Numbered from the stretch's first letter, positions 8,821 to 18,224 are shown. The stretch: 64,000 nt of DNA from Agrobacterium albertimagni AOL15 (GCF_000300855.1 NZ_ALJF01000023.1:124001-188000), one strand, 5' to 3'. Made by a program: numbers and translations. The notes: a model not told the origin generated them from the letters alone.

Positions 8821-8842
8821 GAGGGCCGCCTTGGCGGCCCTC
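8821..8842 (+). terminator. Hairpin between gloA and the lipoprotein gene
   Basis: Perfect 10-bp arms GAGGGCCGCC (8821-8830) and GGCGGCCCTC (8833-8842) lie 46 nt after gloA. No T run follows, so it may be a weak terminator or an mRNA-stabilising structure. Confidence 0.5.
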
Positions 8843-8879
8843 CCTGCTTCCCCGATGGGAGCGATGACGGAGACCTGCC

Positions 8880-9857
8880 ATGACCAGCAAATCCCATTCC
8901 CGCAGACCGACACTCGGCATTCTGGCCGTTGTCAGCGGCGTGATGCTCGCCTCTTGCCAGACGAGCGCGGACGAAGTGCTCTCGCTCGGAGAAGCCACGC
9001 CCGCGGAGGAAGCGTCCGGCAAGTCTGCCGGCAAGAATGCGTTCCGCGATCCCTATGTGAGTGCCGTTTCGGGACAGGTTGTCGACGCATCGGCGTCAAT
9101 GCCGTCCAAGAACGAGACGGATCCCGCGCGCCTGAAGCGCAAGCCGGTGCCGATGGCTGCCGCCTATAGCGACATCGCCGAACCGCCGCCGGAAGTTCTC
9201 GCCCTGCAGCAACAGGCGACACAAGGCGATTCCCCTCAGGCTGCCTCCCAGTCCTCCGCCGATCTCGGCGACCTCACCATGCAGCCGACCAATGCCGCAC
9301 CGAAGAGCAACAGCCTCTTTTCTGCCGGTCAGAGGCCGCAGACGGCAGCCGTGCAGGCCATCGAGCCAGCCTCCGTTCAGGCCTCAGCCGGTGGACCCGC
9401 ACCGCGCGGCAGCCTCGTGCCGAGCGAAATGCCGACACTCGGCGTCAATGCGGTGAGCAAGAGCCTGTTCAGCCCGTCCGCCGAACAGCAGATGCTGATG
9501 CAACAACGGGCGCTGGAGGAGCAGGCGCGCGCGGACGCCGCGGCTCAAGCCCCGCTCACTGAGGCTGCAGCCGTCGGCAGCGAAGAACCGGTCCTGAAGA
9601 AACTCTCCGATCCCCGTCCGAAACGAAAGATGCTTTCGCTACGCGAGCCCACCGGGTCGGTGCCCGATCGGGTTCAACTGACGCCCGATCAGTTGCAGGC
9701 CATGGGTGCCGTCGAGGAAGCCGATCCGGCCGAGCCGCTCTCGGCCGAGGAGCTGGTGGCGGATGCCGAAGCTGCAAAGAAGAAGAAGGGTTGGCTGCCG
9801 TCCTTCTCGGATCTCTTGAAAGGCGGCAAGAAGTCGACACAGGCAACGGCGCCTTAA
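8880..9857 (+). CDS. Predicted lipoprotein, low complexity
   Basis: A 325-residue protein with a lipoprotein signal: a basic N-terminus, a hydrophobic stretch from residue 12, and a lipobox L-A-S-C with Cys26. The mature part is rich in Ala, Pro, Gln and Ser and appears mostly disordered, ending in a Lys-rich segment (A-A-K-K-K-K-G-W) and a short tail. I do not recognise a catalytic domain. The ribosome-binding site GGAGA lies 8 nt before the ATG. It is probably a cell-envelope protein of unknown role. Confidence 0.75.
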   Translation: MTSKSHSRRPTLGILAVVSGVMLASCQTSADEVLSLGEATPAEEASGKSAGKNAFRDPYVSAVSGQVVDASASMPSKNETDPARLKRKPVPMAAAYSDIAEPPPEVLALQQQATQGDSPQAASQSSADLGDLTMQPTNAAPKSNSLFSAGQRPQTAAVQAIEPASVQASAGGPAPRGSLVPSEMPTLGVNAVSKSLFSPSAEQQMLMQQRALEEQARADAAAQAPLTEAAAVGSEEPVLKKLSDPRPKRKMLSLREPTGSVPDRVQLTPDQLQAMGAVEEADPAEPLSAEELVADAEAAKKKKGWLPSFSDLLKGGKKSTQATAP

Positions 9858-9970
9858 GGCTCTTGTCAAACGATCCGGGCGCCAAGTCCTTCGAAAAACT
9901 GGCCTTATCGGCATTTCGAAGGGTCTTTGTTGCCGCTGTCATATTTTTTGCATGAAAGGCGAAAATGCCG

Positions 9971-9999
9971 CTTGCGGTCTTCAAACAGCCTGACTATAA
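9971..9999 (+). promoter_or_regulatory. Promoter of first tRNA-Glu
   Basis: CTTGCG (9971-9976), a 17-bp spacer and CTATAA (9994-9999). This fits the alphaproteobacterial sigma-70-type consensus and lies 18 bp before the tRNA. Confidence 0.75.
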
Positions 10000-10017
10000 G
10001 GGCGCCACGAAGCAGAC

Positions 10018-10092
10018 GCGCCCTTCGTCTATCGGTTAGGACACCAGATTTTCATTCTGGGAAGAGGGGTTCGACTCCCCTAGGGCGTGCCA
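10018..10092 (+). tRNA. tRNA-Glu (TTC), copy 1
   Basis: A 75-nt cloverleaf with CCA encoded at 10090-10092. The acceptor GCGCCCT pairs with AGGGCGT, with G-U as first pair. The anticodon loop contains TTC. It is the first of three identical genes spaced about 245 bp apart. Confidence 0.97.
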
Positions 10093-10214
10093 CTTCGTTT
10101 CTCTTTTCCAGACATTATGAACGTCTTGATCGGTGTATCACTGCACGCGGTTACGGCGCCATTCTGCGGTTTCACCCACTCAGAATTTTTCCACTGCGGA
10201 TCGTCAAATTTCCG

Positions 10215-10243
10215 CTTGCGGTCGTCAGGAGGCCTGACTATAA
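10215..10243 (+). promoter_or_regulatory. Promoter of second tRNA-Glu
   Basis: CTTGCG (10215-10220), a 17-bp spacer and CTATAA (10238-10243). The hexamers and spacing are the same as for copy 1. Confidence 0.75.
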
Positions 10244-10262
10244 GGGCGCCACCGAAGCGCAC

Positions 10263-10337
10263 GCGCCCTTCGTCTATCGGTTAGGACACCAGATTTTCAT
10301 TCTGGGAAGAGGGGTTCGACTCCCCTAGGGCGTGCCA
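10263..10337 (+). tRNA. tRNA-Glu (TTC), copy 2
   Basis: Sequence identical to copy 1 over the full 75 nt including CCA. Its own promoter lies upstream. Confidence 0.97.
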
Positions 10338-10459
10338 CTTCGATCTCTCCCCGACATCTGAGAACCTGTGGATCGACAAGATCCAAGTCCTTGTTTGTCT
10401 TTATGTTACGGTCGCTCGGCAAGCCTGTGGATAAAAACGTCACACGGGCTACAAGACCT

Positions 10460-10488
10460 CTTGCGCTTGGGCCAAGTTCCGGCCATAA
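10460..10488 (+). promoter_or_regulatory. Promoter of third tRNA-Glu
   Basis: CTTGCG (10460-10465), a 17-bp spacer and CCATAA (10483-10488). The -10 differs by one base from the other two copies. Confidence 0.65.
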
Positions 10489-10507
10489 GGGCGCCACCGA
10501 AGCGCAC

Positions 10508-10582
10508 GCGCCCTTCGTCTATCGGTTAGGACACCAGATTTTCATTCTGGGAAGAGGGGTTCGACTCCCCTAGGGCGTGCCA
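10508..10582 (+). tRNA. tRNA-Glu (TTC), copy 3
   Basis: Identical to copies 1 and 2, 75 nt with CCA encoded. The 20-nt leader just upstream is also conserved between copies. Confidence 0.97.
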
Positions 10583-10618
10583 CTTCGATCTCCCCGACAT
10601 GAAGAGACTTTCAGCCGT

Positions 10619-12424
10619 TCAGGGCGCCTTGGCAGCATCCATGACGCGGAACTGCACGCGCCTGTTGCCCTGCCAGTGATCGGCGCTCAACGTACCCGCG
10701 ACATGCACCTGGCTGCCACGGTTGTTCATCAGGAAATGGCCGAGATCGGTTTCGGCAGCGCGGAAGGCGATTCCCTCCAGTCGACTGCCATCCATGCCTT
10801 CGAGCGTGATCTTGATATGAGTCGTGCCAACGGGACGGGCATCCTTTAGCCGGTGGAGCGGTACGGCGAAGATCGGCTGCGGATGGCCCGAGCCATAGGG
10901 GCCGGCGGCTTCCAGCTGGTCGACCAGGGCAAGCGTCGCACCGGAGGCGCCAATCGCGCCGTCGATCTTCAGCGTCTGATTTGCCGCGAGCGCCAGGACC
11001 TGCGTGGAGGCCTGCTCCTCGAAGAAGCTGCGCAGCCGGCCGAGATTGGCGCGATCGACCGTCAGGCCCGCTGCCATGGCATGACCGCCGCCTTTGACGA
11101 GAAGCCCCTCGTCCACGGCTGCGCGCACCATGCGGCCCATGTCGAAGCCATTGATGGAACGGCCAGAGCCGGTACCCTTGCCGAGCGGATCGAAGGCAAT
11201 TGCAAAGGCGGGGCGCTTGAACTTCTCCTTCAGCCGGGCCGCCAGCAGGCCGACAATGCCCGGATGCCAGTGCTCCTTGGCGGTCACGATAACAGAAGCT
11301 TTCTCGCCCGTGCCGTATTCCGCCATGGCCTCGGCTTCAGCCTCGGAAAGCATCACCGCCTCCATCGCCTGGCGCTCGCGGTTGAGCTCGTCGAGCTTGG
11401 CGGCGATCTGATCCGCCTCACTTGCATCGTCCAGCGTCAGCAGACGACTGCCGAGTGCTGCATCGCCGATACGGCCACCGGCATTGATTCTGGGGCCAAG
11501 AAGAAATCCGAAATGATAGGGTGTTACAGGACCGCCTATGCCGGCCACCCGCAGGAGGGCAGCAAGGCCAGCATTGTTCTGGTGGCGAGCTGCGATCAGC
11601 CCCTTCGTCACATAGGCGCGGTTCAGCCCCTTGAGCGGCACGACATCGCAAACGGTCGCCAGCGCCACGAGATCCAGCCAGGCGAGCAGGTCGAGCGAGC
11701 GTGCATGCGGATGCCCTACCTCCCTCAGAACCCGGAGTGTCGCCACGAGAACCATGAAGACAACGCCTGCCGCGCAGAGATGCCCCTGCCCCGACAGATC
11801 GTCTTCCCGGTTCGGATTGACCAAGGCGTGGCAGACCGGCATCTCGTGGCCCATCTGGTGGTGGTCGATGACGACGACATCGACGCCGCGGCGCTCCGCC
11901 GCCCCCAAAGCCTCGACGCTGGTCGAGCCACAGTCCACGGTAATGAGAAGATTGGCGCCCCGTTCGATCAGCTGATCGATGGCAGCAGCATTCGGGCCGT
12001 ACCCCTCGAAGATGCGGTCGGGAATATAGATCTCGGCCTCGATGCCGAAATGGTGCAGGAAGCGAGCCATCAATGCCGAGGAGGCAGCGCCGTCCACATC
12101 GTAGTCTCCGAAGATCGCAACACGCTCCTTGCGGTCGATCGCCTCGACGATCCGACGGGCGGCGGCATCACAATCGGTGAGTTTCGACGGATCCGGCATC
12201 AGGTTGCGGATCGTCGGATCGAGGAAGGCCGGGGCCTCGTCCACGCCCACGCCGCGGCCTGCCAGAACGCGCGCAACGAGCTCGGGAATACCGTGGAGTT
12301 GGCTGATGGCCAGCGCTTTGTTCTGGCCTGCCTGGTCCGTGCGCGACATCCAGCGCTGACCGCTTGCTGAGTGTTCAACGCCAAGAAAGGCGCGGATGAC
12401 GGGATCTACCGGTTCGGTCGACAT
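10619..12424 (-). CDS. recJ: Single-stranded-DNA-specific exonuclease RecJ
   Basis: A 601-residue 5'-3' exonuclease of the DHH family, acting in recombinational repair and mismatch repair. Motifs in order are G-D-Y-D-V-D-G-A-A-S near residue 100, V-D-C-G-S-T near 164, D-H-H near 187, and the DHHA1 motif G-G-G-H-A-M-A-A-G near 447. An OB-type domain forms the C-terminal part. Length is close to the usual 560-600. It is transcribed towards the tRNA-Glu cluster, with a small gene and hom upstream on the same strand. Confidence 0.95.
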   Translation of the reverse strand: MSTEPVDPVIRAFLGVEHSASGQRWMSRTDQAGQNKALAISQLHGIPELVARVLAGRGVGVDEAPAFLDPTIRNLMPDPSKLTDCDAAARRIVEAIDRKERVAIFGDYDVDGAASSALMARFLHHFGIEAEIYIPDRIFEGYGPNAAAIDQLIERGANLLITVDCGSTSVEALGAAERRGVDVVVIDHHQMGHEMPVCHALVNPNREDDLSGQGHLCAAGVVFMVLVATLRVLREVGHPHARSLDLLAWLDLVALATVCDVVPLKGLNRAYVTKGLIAARHQNNAGLAALLRVAGIGGPVTPYHFGFLLGPRINAGGRIGDAALGSRLLTLDDASEADQIAAKLDELNRERQAMEAVMLSEAEAEAMAEYGTGEKASVIVTAKEHWHPGIVGLLAARLKEKFKRPAFAIAFDPLGKGTGSGRSINGFDMGRMVRAAVDEGLLVKGGGHAMAAGLTVDRANLGRLRSFFEEQASTQVLALAANQTLKIDGAIGASGATLALVDQLEAAGPYGSGHPQPIFAVPLHRLKDARPVGTTHIKITLEGMDGSRLEGIAFRAAETDLGHFLMNNRGSQVHVAGTLSADHWQGNRRVQFRVMDAAKAP

Positions 12425-12562
12425 TCTTGCTCTTTACGGGGCGCGACCAAGGTTTGGCTGCGCGACAGGGCCTGGGGCGGCGGAACCGCCCCTTCCCGTT
12501 CTATACCGATCGCAAAAAATCACCAGAGGCAGGAGGCCTCATTCAATCCGGTCTCAACCGGA

Positions 12563-12772
12563 TCAGGACATCAACCAGGCAACCAGCGCGAAGGGAACGG
12601 CCATCACTGCCGCAAAGGCAAGGAGCGGCCCCCAGCCGGAATTCGTCTGCGCGGACCCCGAACCTTCGTGCTCAAACTGGCTTTGATATATGGCAGTTTC
12701 ATCGCTGCGGTCGGGTGGCGCCGGGCCATCGCCCACGTCGTCCCAGCGCGCACTCCCCTCGCCCAGTGCCAT
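12563..12772 (-). CDS. Small protein with a C-terminal membrane segment
   Basis: A 69-residue protein from the ATG at 12772, chosen because GGGGAGGAG lies 7 nt upstream; an in-frame TTG at 12790 would overlap that site. The first 45 residues are polar and acidic, and the last 20 form one hydrophobic helix ending W-L-M-S. No family is recognised. It lies between hom and recJ on the same strand. The excellent ribosome-binding site and tail-anchor-like layout support a real gene, but homologues would need confirming. Confidence 0.55.
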   Translation of the reverse strand: MALGEGSARWDDVGDGPAPPDRSDETAIYQSQFEHEGSGSAQTNSGWGPLLAFAAVMAVPFALVAWLMS

Positions 12773-12941
12773 CGACGAACTCCTCCCCAAGACCCCGATC
12801 GTGGGCGGAGACTACGCCCGCATTAGACTTTTGGCGAGAGAGGAAGTCTCGGCAGCGCCGAAATCATCAGATTAATGGGGTTTCATACCGTGCTGAACCG
12901 TCCGCAGGCCGCATCTGGCCCTCGAACGGCATCATTTGAAC

Positions 12942-14261
12942 TCAAGTTTTCGGGCGCTCGATGCGAATCACCTGCGGCTCGCCGATCAGATAACCCTCGC
13001 CCTTGATCGCACCCACGGCCTTGCGGACCGCGCTTTCCATCGTCGCGTGGGTCACGAGGATGATCGTCTGGGGCCGATCCGGCGTCACCGGCTGCTTGGA
13101 ATGCTGGACGATCGATTCGAGCGAAATGGCGTTCTCCGCCATCTTCGTCGCGATGCTTGCGAAGACGCCGGTGCGGTCCTGAACGGTGAGGCGGATGAAG
13201 TAGCCACCTTCATGGCTCTGCATCTCTGCCTGGCGATAGGGTTCGAGCAGATGGGCAGGACGACCAAGCACCGGCACTTCCTGCGCGCCGGGGCGGCTCT
13301 TGGCGATATCGGTGATGTCACCGAGCACGGCAGATGCCGTGGCCTCGCCGCCGGCGCCGGGGCCGACCATCAGCAGTTCGCCGAGAATGTCGGATTCGAG
13401 CGCCACAGCGTTGGTGACGCCGTCGACCTGGGCAATCACACTATCGAGCGGCACCATGGTCGGGTGGACGCGCTGCTCGATGCCGCTTTCGGTTTTCTGG
13501 GCGACGCCGAGGAGCTTGATGCGGTAGCCAAGATCGGCGGCCGCATGGATGTCCTCGATCGAGATGTTGGTGATGCCTTCGAGATAGATCTTGTCCGCCG
13601 AGATCTCGCAGCCGAAGGCGAGCGTCGTCAGGATCGACAGCTTGTGGGCCGTGTCGTTGCCTTCGATGTCGAAGCTCGGATCGGCTTCGGCATAACCGAG
13701 GCGCTGCGCCTCTTTCAGGCAATCGGCGAAGGACAGGCCCTCGCGTTCCATCCGGGTCAGGATGTAATTGCAGGTGCCGTTCATGATCCCGTAGATGCGG
13801 GAGAAATTGTTGCCGGTGAGCGATTCGCGCAGTGTCTTGATGACGGGAATGCCGCCGGCGACCGCTGCTTCGTAGTTCAGGAGGCGGCCCTTTTCCTCTG
13901 CCAACTTGGCAAGCTCGACGCCATGATGCGACAGGAGCGCCTTGTTCGCAGTCACCACATGCAAACCGCGTACAAGCGCTGCACGGACCGAGTCTTCGGC
14001 GGCCCCTTCAGAGCCACCGACGAGTTCGACGAAGACGTCGATATCGGCCTGCTTGGCCATCTCCACCGGATCAGCATACCAGGTGATGCCGTCCATCAGG
14101 ATGCCGCGATCCTTGGAGGCATCGCGCGCCGAGACGGCCGCAACCGTGATCGGGCGACCACAGGCAACGGCGAGCGCATTGGCACGGGTCTGGAGGATAC
14201 GGACGAGCGAGGCACCGACGGTGCCGAGACCCGCCACGCCGATTTTAAGGGCATTTGCCAT
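12942..14261 (-). CDS. hom: Homoserine dehydrogenase
   Basis: A 439-residue NAD(P)-dependent enzyme reducing aspartate semialdehyde to homoserine for threonine, isoleucine and methionine. It has the Rossmann motif G-L-G-T-V-G-A-S near residue 10, the V-T-A-N-K-A-L-L motif near 104, the catalytic-region N-G-T-C-N-Y-I-L-T near 160, and a C-terminal ACT domain (D-R-T-G-V-F-A-S-I-A) near 350-430 that normally gives threonine feedback. It follows the alaC-like aminotransferase on the same strand with a 71-bp gap. Confidence 0.95.
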   Translation of the reverse strand: MANALKIGVAGLGTVGASLVRILQTRANALAVACGRPITVAAVSARDASKDRGILMDGITWYADPVEMAKQADIDVFVELVGGSEGAAEDSVRAALVRGLHVVTANKALLSHHGVELAKLAEEKGRLLNYEAAVAGGIPVIKTLRESLTGNNFSRIYGIMNGTCNYILTRMEREGLSFADCLKEAQRLGYAEADPSFDIEGNDTAHKLSILTTLAFGCEISADKIYLEGITNISIEDIHAAADLGYRIKLLGVAQKTESGIEQRVHPTMVPLDSVIAQVDGVTNAVALESDILGELLMVGPGAGGEATASAVLGDITDIAKSRPGAQEVPVLGRPAHLLEPYRQAEMQSHEGGYFIRLTVQDRTGVFASIATKMAENAISLESIVQHSKQPVTPDRPQTIILVTHATMESAVRKAVGAIKGEGYLIGEPQVIRIERPKT

Positions 14262-14332
14262 GAGGCATTCCTGACGTCATCGAAAAGGAAGTGAGGCGGT
14301 CCTGATGGGACCGCCTGGGTATCAACGTGGGC

Positions 14333-15550
14333 TCAACGGTGTGCGTTGAGCGAAATCACGTTGTGAAGCGTGTCATCGGCTGATGACAGGAACTTCTTGA
14401 TGTTACGGGCGGCCTGACGGATGCGGTGTTCGTTCTCGACGAGCGCGAGACGGACATATTCGTCGCCCATTTCTCCGAAGCCGATGCCCGGTGCCACGGC
14501 CACATCGGCCTTCTCGACGAGCAGCTTGGAGAATTCGAGGCTGCCGAGATGGCGGAACTTTTCCGGGATCTTCGCCCAGGCGAACATTGTGGCTGCCGGC
14601 GGCGGCACTTCGAAGCCGGCCTTGCCAAAGCTCTCGACCATGACGTCACGGCGGCGCTTGTAGACGCTTCGGACTTCAGCGATGTCGGAGCCGTCACCGT
14701 TCAGTGCGTGGGTCGCGGCCACCTGGATCGGCGTGAAGGCGCCGTAATCGAGATAGGACTTCACGCGGGTCAGTGCCGAGATCAGGCGTTCGTTGCCGAC
14801 GGCAAAGCCCATGCGCCAGCCGGGCATGGAGAAGGTCTTCGACATCGAGGTGAACTCGACGGTGCAATCCATGGCGCCCGGCACTTCGAGAACGGATGGC
14901 GGCGGATTGCCGTCGAAATAGATTTCCGAATAGGCAAGGTCGGACAGCACGATGATGTCGTGCTTCTTCGCGAATGCGATGACGTCCTTGTAGAAGTCGA
15001 GGCTCGCGACGCGTGCCGTCGGGTTGGATGGATAGTTGATGATCAGCGCCAGCGGCTTCGGGATCGAGTGCTTCACGGCGCGCTCGAGCGGCGGGAAGAA
15101 GGTCTCGTCGGGCTCGATCGAGATCGAACGGATCACGCCGCCGGTCATCAGGAAGCCGAAGGCGTGGATCGGATAGGTCGGGTTCGGGCAAAGGATGACG
15201 TCGCCAGGCGCGGTGATCGCCTGCGCCATATTGGCGAAGCCTTCTTTCGAGCCGAGCGTCGCCACGACCTGCGTGTCGGGATTGAGCTTCACATTGAAAC
15301 GACGAGCGTAGTAGGCGGCCTGGGCGCGGCGCAGGCCCGGAATTCCCTTGGAGGAAGAGTAACGATGGGTGCGCGGGTCCTGGACGACTTCGCACAGCTT
15401 GTCGACAATCGCCTGCGGGGTCGGAAGATCGGGATTGCCCATGCCGAGATCGATGATGTCGGCCCCACCGGCTCGCGCGCTCGCCTTCAAACGGTTGACC
15501 TGTTCGAAAACGTACGGCGGCAGGCGCCGGACTTTGTGAAACTCTTCCAT
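14333..15550 (-). CDS. Class I/II aminotransferase, AlaC-like
   Basis: A 405-residue fold type I PLP aminotransferase starting at the ATG at 15550 (a TTG six bases upstream is less likely), with AGGGG upstream. Signatures include D-L-G-M-G-N-P-D-L-P-T near residue 36, N-Y-P-S-N-P-T near 172, and the PLP lysine in S-M-S-K-T-F near 235. It resembles proteins annotated as LL-diaminopimelate aminotransferase or alanine-synthesising AlaC. Its position beside hom suggests aspartate-family or alanine metabolism. The substrate cannot be settled from sequence. Confidence 0.85.
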   Translation of the reverse strand: MEEFHKVRRLPPYVFEQVNRLKASARAGGADIIDLGMGNPDLPTPQAIVDKLCEVVQDPRTHRYSSSKGIPGLRRAQAAYYARRFNVKLNPDTQVVATLGSKEGFANMAQAITAPGDVILCPNPTYPIHAFGFLMTGGVIRSISIEPDETFFPPLERAVKHSIPKPLALIINYPSNPTARVASLDFYKDVIAFAKKHDIIVLSDLAYSEIYFDGNPPPSVLEVPGAMDCTVEFTSMSKTFSMPGWRMGFAVGNERLISALTRVKSYLDYGAFTPIQVAATHALNGDGSDIAEVRSVYKRRRDVMVESFGKAGFEVPPPAATMFAWAKIPEKFRHLGSLEFSKLLVEKADVAVAPGIGFGEMGDEYVRLALVENEHRIRQAARNIKKFLSSADDTLHNVISLNAHR

Positions 15551-15780
15551 CTTCAACCCCTGAAACCGCGCGGATCAGAAACCGCGGCAGGCGCGCTCGT
15601 TGTCCCAGTGACCACACGCTCCGCAACGAACCGCAAAACCGAATGCGCGTGATGATATCCCAATCAAAGCGCTCGCAGGAAATTTTGTCGCAAATCCGAC
15701 GCAGGGCCTGAATCGCCGACGAAATTTTATGTCAAAAACGCCTCGGTTGCTTTGCGAAAAAAACGCCGCCAGCGCAAGCC

Positions 15781-16191
15781 TTAATTGGCGATCAGAGCCT
15801 GCGTTTCGGGGCCGTGCTGTGCTGCGAGCTTGCGCAGTTCAGCCAGTCTCGCCTGGTAGGCGGCTTCGCTGATGCTGCCGGATTGGCGGGCCGCACCCAG
15901 CGAGGTCAACTGTGCCTGCAGCGCGGTCGCCTCGTCATTGCTCAACTGGACATTCGCAGCGTTCAGCGAGCCGGCAAAATTCGGGTAACCGTCTGGATAG
16001 GTCGCCCGGGCCTGCGGCGCTTCCGGATTGTCCGGATCCTCGACGGTAACTTCGAGCGCCGTTGGTGCGGCTGCGACTTGCGTCGTGGTCGGTGCAGAAG
16101 ACTGGCACGCGGTGCCGGCCATCAGTGCGACCAAGGCGACCACGAGCGCCTGCAGAGAATGACCCGAAAGATTGAACTTCTTGTGCACCAT
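15781..16191 (-). CDS. Small predicted lipoprotein divergent from phaC
   Basis: A 136-residue protein from the ATG at 16191 (GGGG upstream); the open frame extends further but has no better start. It has a lipoprotein-like signal with A-G-T-A-C at Cys29, a Ser/Thr-rich linker, a short Pro-rich region, and a helical C-terminal half containing the repeated-looking L-x-x-L-x-A pattern. No domain is recognised. In Sinorhizobium a hypothetical gene occupies the same place between the aminotransferase and phbC, from memory of that gene order. Confidence 0.7.
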   Translation of the reverse strand: MVHKKFNLSGHSLQALVVALVALMAGTACQSSAPTTTQVAAAPTALEVTVEDPDNPEAPQARATYPDGYPNFAGSLNAANVQLSNDEATALQAQLTSLGAARQSGSISEAAYQARLAELRKLAAQHGPETQALIAN

Positions 16192-16351
16192 AGCCCCGAC
16201 CGCCCGCATCTGCGCGGGAAACTGACATTCCTCAAGGGCGCAACCGTCGATCCTCATCGAAAGACTATGCGCCAATCGCTGGAACTTGTAGTCGTTTTCA
16301 TGCAGGATAGGCAAACACAAAAGACGCCAGAACAATCCTGGGGAGGACGGC

Positions 16352-18184
16352 ATGGACAGGACGCGCGAAGAGGCCGAAGCGAACGCCGCGTTCGATCCGA
16401 AGCTGATCGAACCCTACATCATAAAGGATCCGCAGGCTTTGACCGTCAACGCGGCCAAGGCGCTGGAAAACCTCGGCAAGGCCGCATCCGTCTGGCTCAA
16501 GCCCCGGGAAACCGGGGAGATCGCCGATCCCATGGCCGAGCCGGTTGCCGAAATGGTCAAGACTATGGGCAAGGTTGCGGAATACTGGATGTCCGACCCG
16601 AAGCGGACGCTCGAAGCGCAGACCCATCTGCTCAATGCCGTCTTCGGCGTCTGGAGCCGGTCGCTGGCGCGATTCGCCACACCGGACCAGGCATTCGCCG
16701 ATCCCCTGCCCAAGGACAAGCGTTTCTCCGACGAAGACTGGGAGCGCAATCCCTTCTTTGATTTCCTGCGCCAGACCTATCTCGTGCTGTCGCAATGGGC
16801 GGAGAAGATGGTCAATGATGCCGGCGGGCTCGACGAGCACACGCGGCACAAGGCGAATTTCTACATGCGGCAGATCACGGCCGCACTCTCCCCCGCCAAT
16901 TTCGTCGCCACCAACCCGCAGCTCTACCGCGAGACCGTGCAGAGCAGCGGCGCGAACCTCGTCAAGGGCATGCAGATGCTCGCCGAAGACATCGCGGCCG
17001 GTGACGGTGACCTGCGCATCCGCCAGACCGACACAAGCAAGTTCGCCGTCGGCGAGAACATGGCGATCACGCCGGGTAAGGTGATCGCTCAGAGCGACAT
17101 CTGCGAGATCATCCAATACGAGGCGACGACCGAGACAGTGCTGAAGCGGCCTCTGCTGATCTGCCCGCCCTGGATCAACAAGTTCTACATCCTCGATCTC
17201 AACCCACAGAAAAGCTTCATCAAGTGGTGCGTTGACCAGGGCCACACCGTCTTCGTCATTTCCTGGGTCAATCCGGACGAACGCCATGCGGACAAGGGCT
17301 GGGAGGCCTATATCCGCGAAGGCGTGGATTTCGCCCTCGACACCGTGGAGAAGGCGACCGGGGAAAAAGAAGTCAACGCCATCGGCTACTGCGTCGGCGG
17401 CACGCTGCTTGCGGCAGCCCTTGCGCTGCATGCGCAGGAGAAGAACAAGCGGATCGCCAGCGCGACGCTGTTCACCACCCAGGTCGACTTCACGTATGCA
17501 GGAGACCTCAAGGTCTTCGTCGACGAAGGGCAACTTGCCAACCTTGAACAGCGCATGCTGGAGACGGGTTATCTCGATGGCTCGAAGATGGCTGCGGCTT
17601 TCAACATGCTGCGCGCTTCCGAGCTGATCTGGCCCTATTTCGTCAACAACTACCTGAAGGGCCAGGATCCGATGCCCTTCGACCTCCTCTACTGGAACTC
17701 CGATTCGACCCGGATGGCGGCGGCGAACCACTCCTTCTATCTGCGCAATTGCTACCTCAACAACACGCTGAGCCAGGGCAAGATGGAGCTCGCCGGCAAG
17801 CGGTTGTCGCTGAAGGACGTGAAAATCCCGATCTACAATCTGGCAACCAAGGAAGACCATATCGCGCCTGCGAAATCCGTCTTCGTCGGAAGCAGCCTTT
17901 TCGGGGGGCCGGTCGATTTCGTGGTCTCAGGTTCCGGCCATATTGCCGGCGTCGTCAATCCGCCGGACAAGCAGAAGTACCAGTATTGGACCAATGGCAA
18001 GGTCGCGGGAACTTACGAAGACTGGATGGCGAATGCCAAGGAGACATCCGGTTCGTGGTGGCCTCACTGGCAGATCTGGATCGAGAACCTTGCCGACGAA
18101 CGCGTGCCAGCCCGTAAGCCGGGTGGCGATGCGCTCAACGCTATTGCCGACGCGCCCGGCCGAAATGTCATGGCAAGGGTCTAG
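16352..18184 (+). CDS. phaC: Class I poly-beta-hydroxyalkanoate synthase
   Basis: A 610-residue polymerase joining hydroxybutyryl-CoA units into PHB at storage granules. It has the lipase-like box G-Y-C-V-G-G with the catalytic Cys near residue 350. The Asp lies in T-K-E-D-H-I and the His in S-G-S-G-H-I-A-G-V near the C-terminus. The conserved W-I-N-K-F-Y-I-L-D-L and S-W-V-N-P-D motifs are present. Length matches class I enzymes that need no PhaE or PhaR subunit. It is transcribed alone, divergent from the lipoprotein gene, and ends at a hairpin. Confidence 0.95.
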   Translation: MDRTREEAEANAAFDPKLIEPYIIKDPQALTVNAAKALENLGKAASVWLKPRETGEIADPMAEPVAEMVKTMGKVAEYWMSDPKRTLEAQTHLLNAVFGVWSRSLARFATPDQAFADPLPKDKRFSDEDWERNPFFDFLRQTYLVLSQWAEKMVNDAGGLDEHTRHKANFYMRQITAALSPANFVATNPQLYRETVQSSGANLVKGMQMLAEDIAAGDGDLRIRQTDTSKFAVGENMAITPGKVIAQSDICEIIQYEATTETVLKRPLLICPPWINKFYILDLNPQKSFIKWCVDQGHTVFVISWVNPDERHADKGWEAYIREGVDFALDTVEKATGEKEVNAIGYCVGGTLLAAALALHAQEKNKRIASATLFTTQVDFTYAGDLKVFVDEGQLANLEQRMLETGYLDGSKMAAAFNMLRASELIWPYFVNNYLKGQDPMPFDLLYWNSDSTRMAAANHSFYLRNCYLNNTLSQGKMELAGKRLSLKDVKIPIYNLATKEDHIAPAKSVFVGSSLFGGPVDFVVSGSGHIAGVVNPPDKQKYQYWTNGKVAGTYEDWMANAKETSGSWWPHWQIWIENLADERVPARKPGGDALNAIADAPGRNVMARV

Positions 18185-18192
18185 AACCGATA

Positions 18193-18209
18193 AGGGGGCA
18201 ATGCCCCCT
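18193..18209. terminator. Bidirectional hairpin between phaC and the SDR gene
   Basis: AGGGGGC (18193-18199) and GCCCCCT (18203-18209) with a 3-nt loop sit between two convergent genes. There is no long T run on either side, so termination efficiency is uncertain. Confidence 0.5.
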
Positions 18210-18224
18210 CTCGGCTCGAATCCC

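Noticed and set aside
9971..10582. Three near-identical units suggesting a CRISPR or other repeat array
   Set aside because: The repeated part is a complete tRNA-Glu gene with its promoter; spacing and size do not fit CRISPR.
10853..12370. 505-residue plus-strand open frame opposite recJ
   Set aside because: Antisense shadow; recJ motifs are complete on the other strand.
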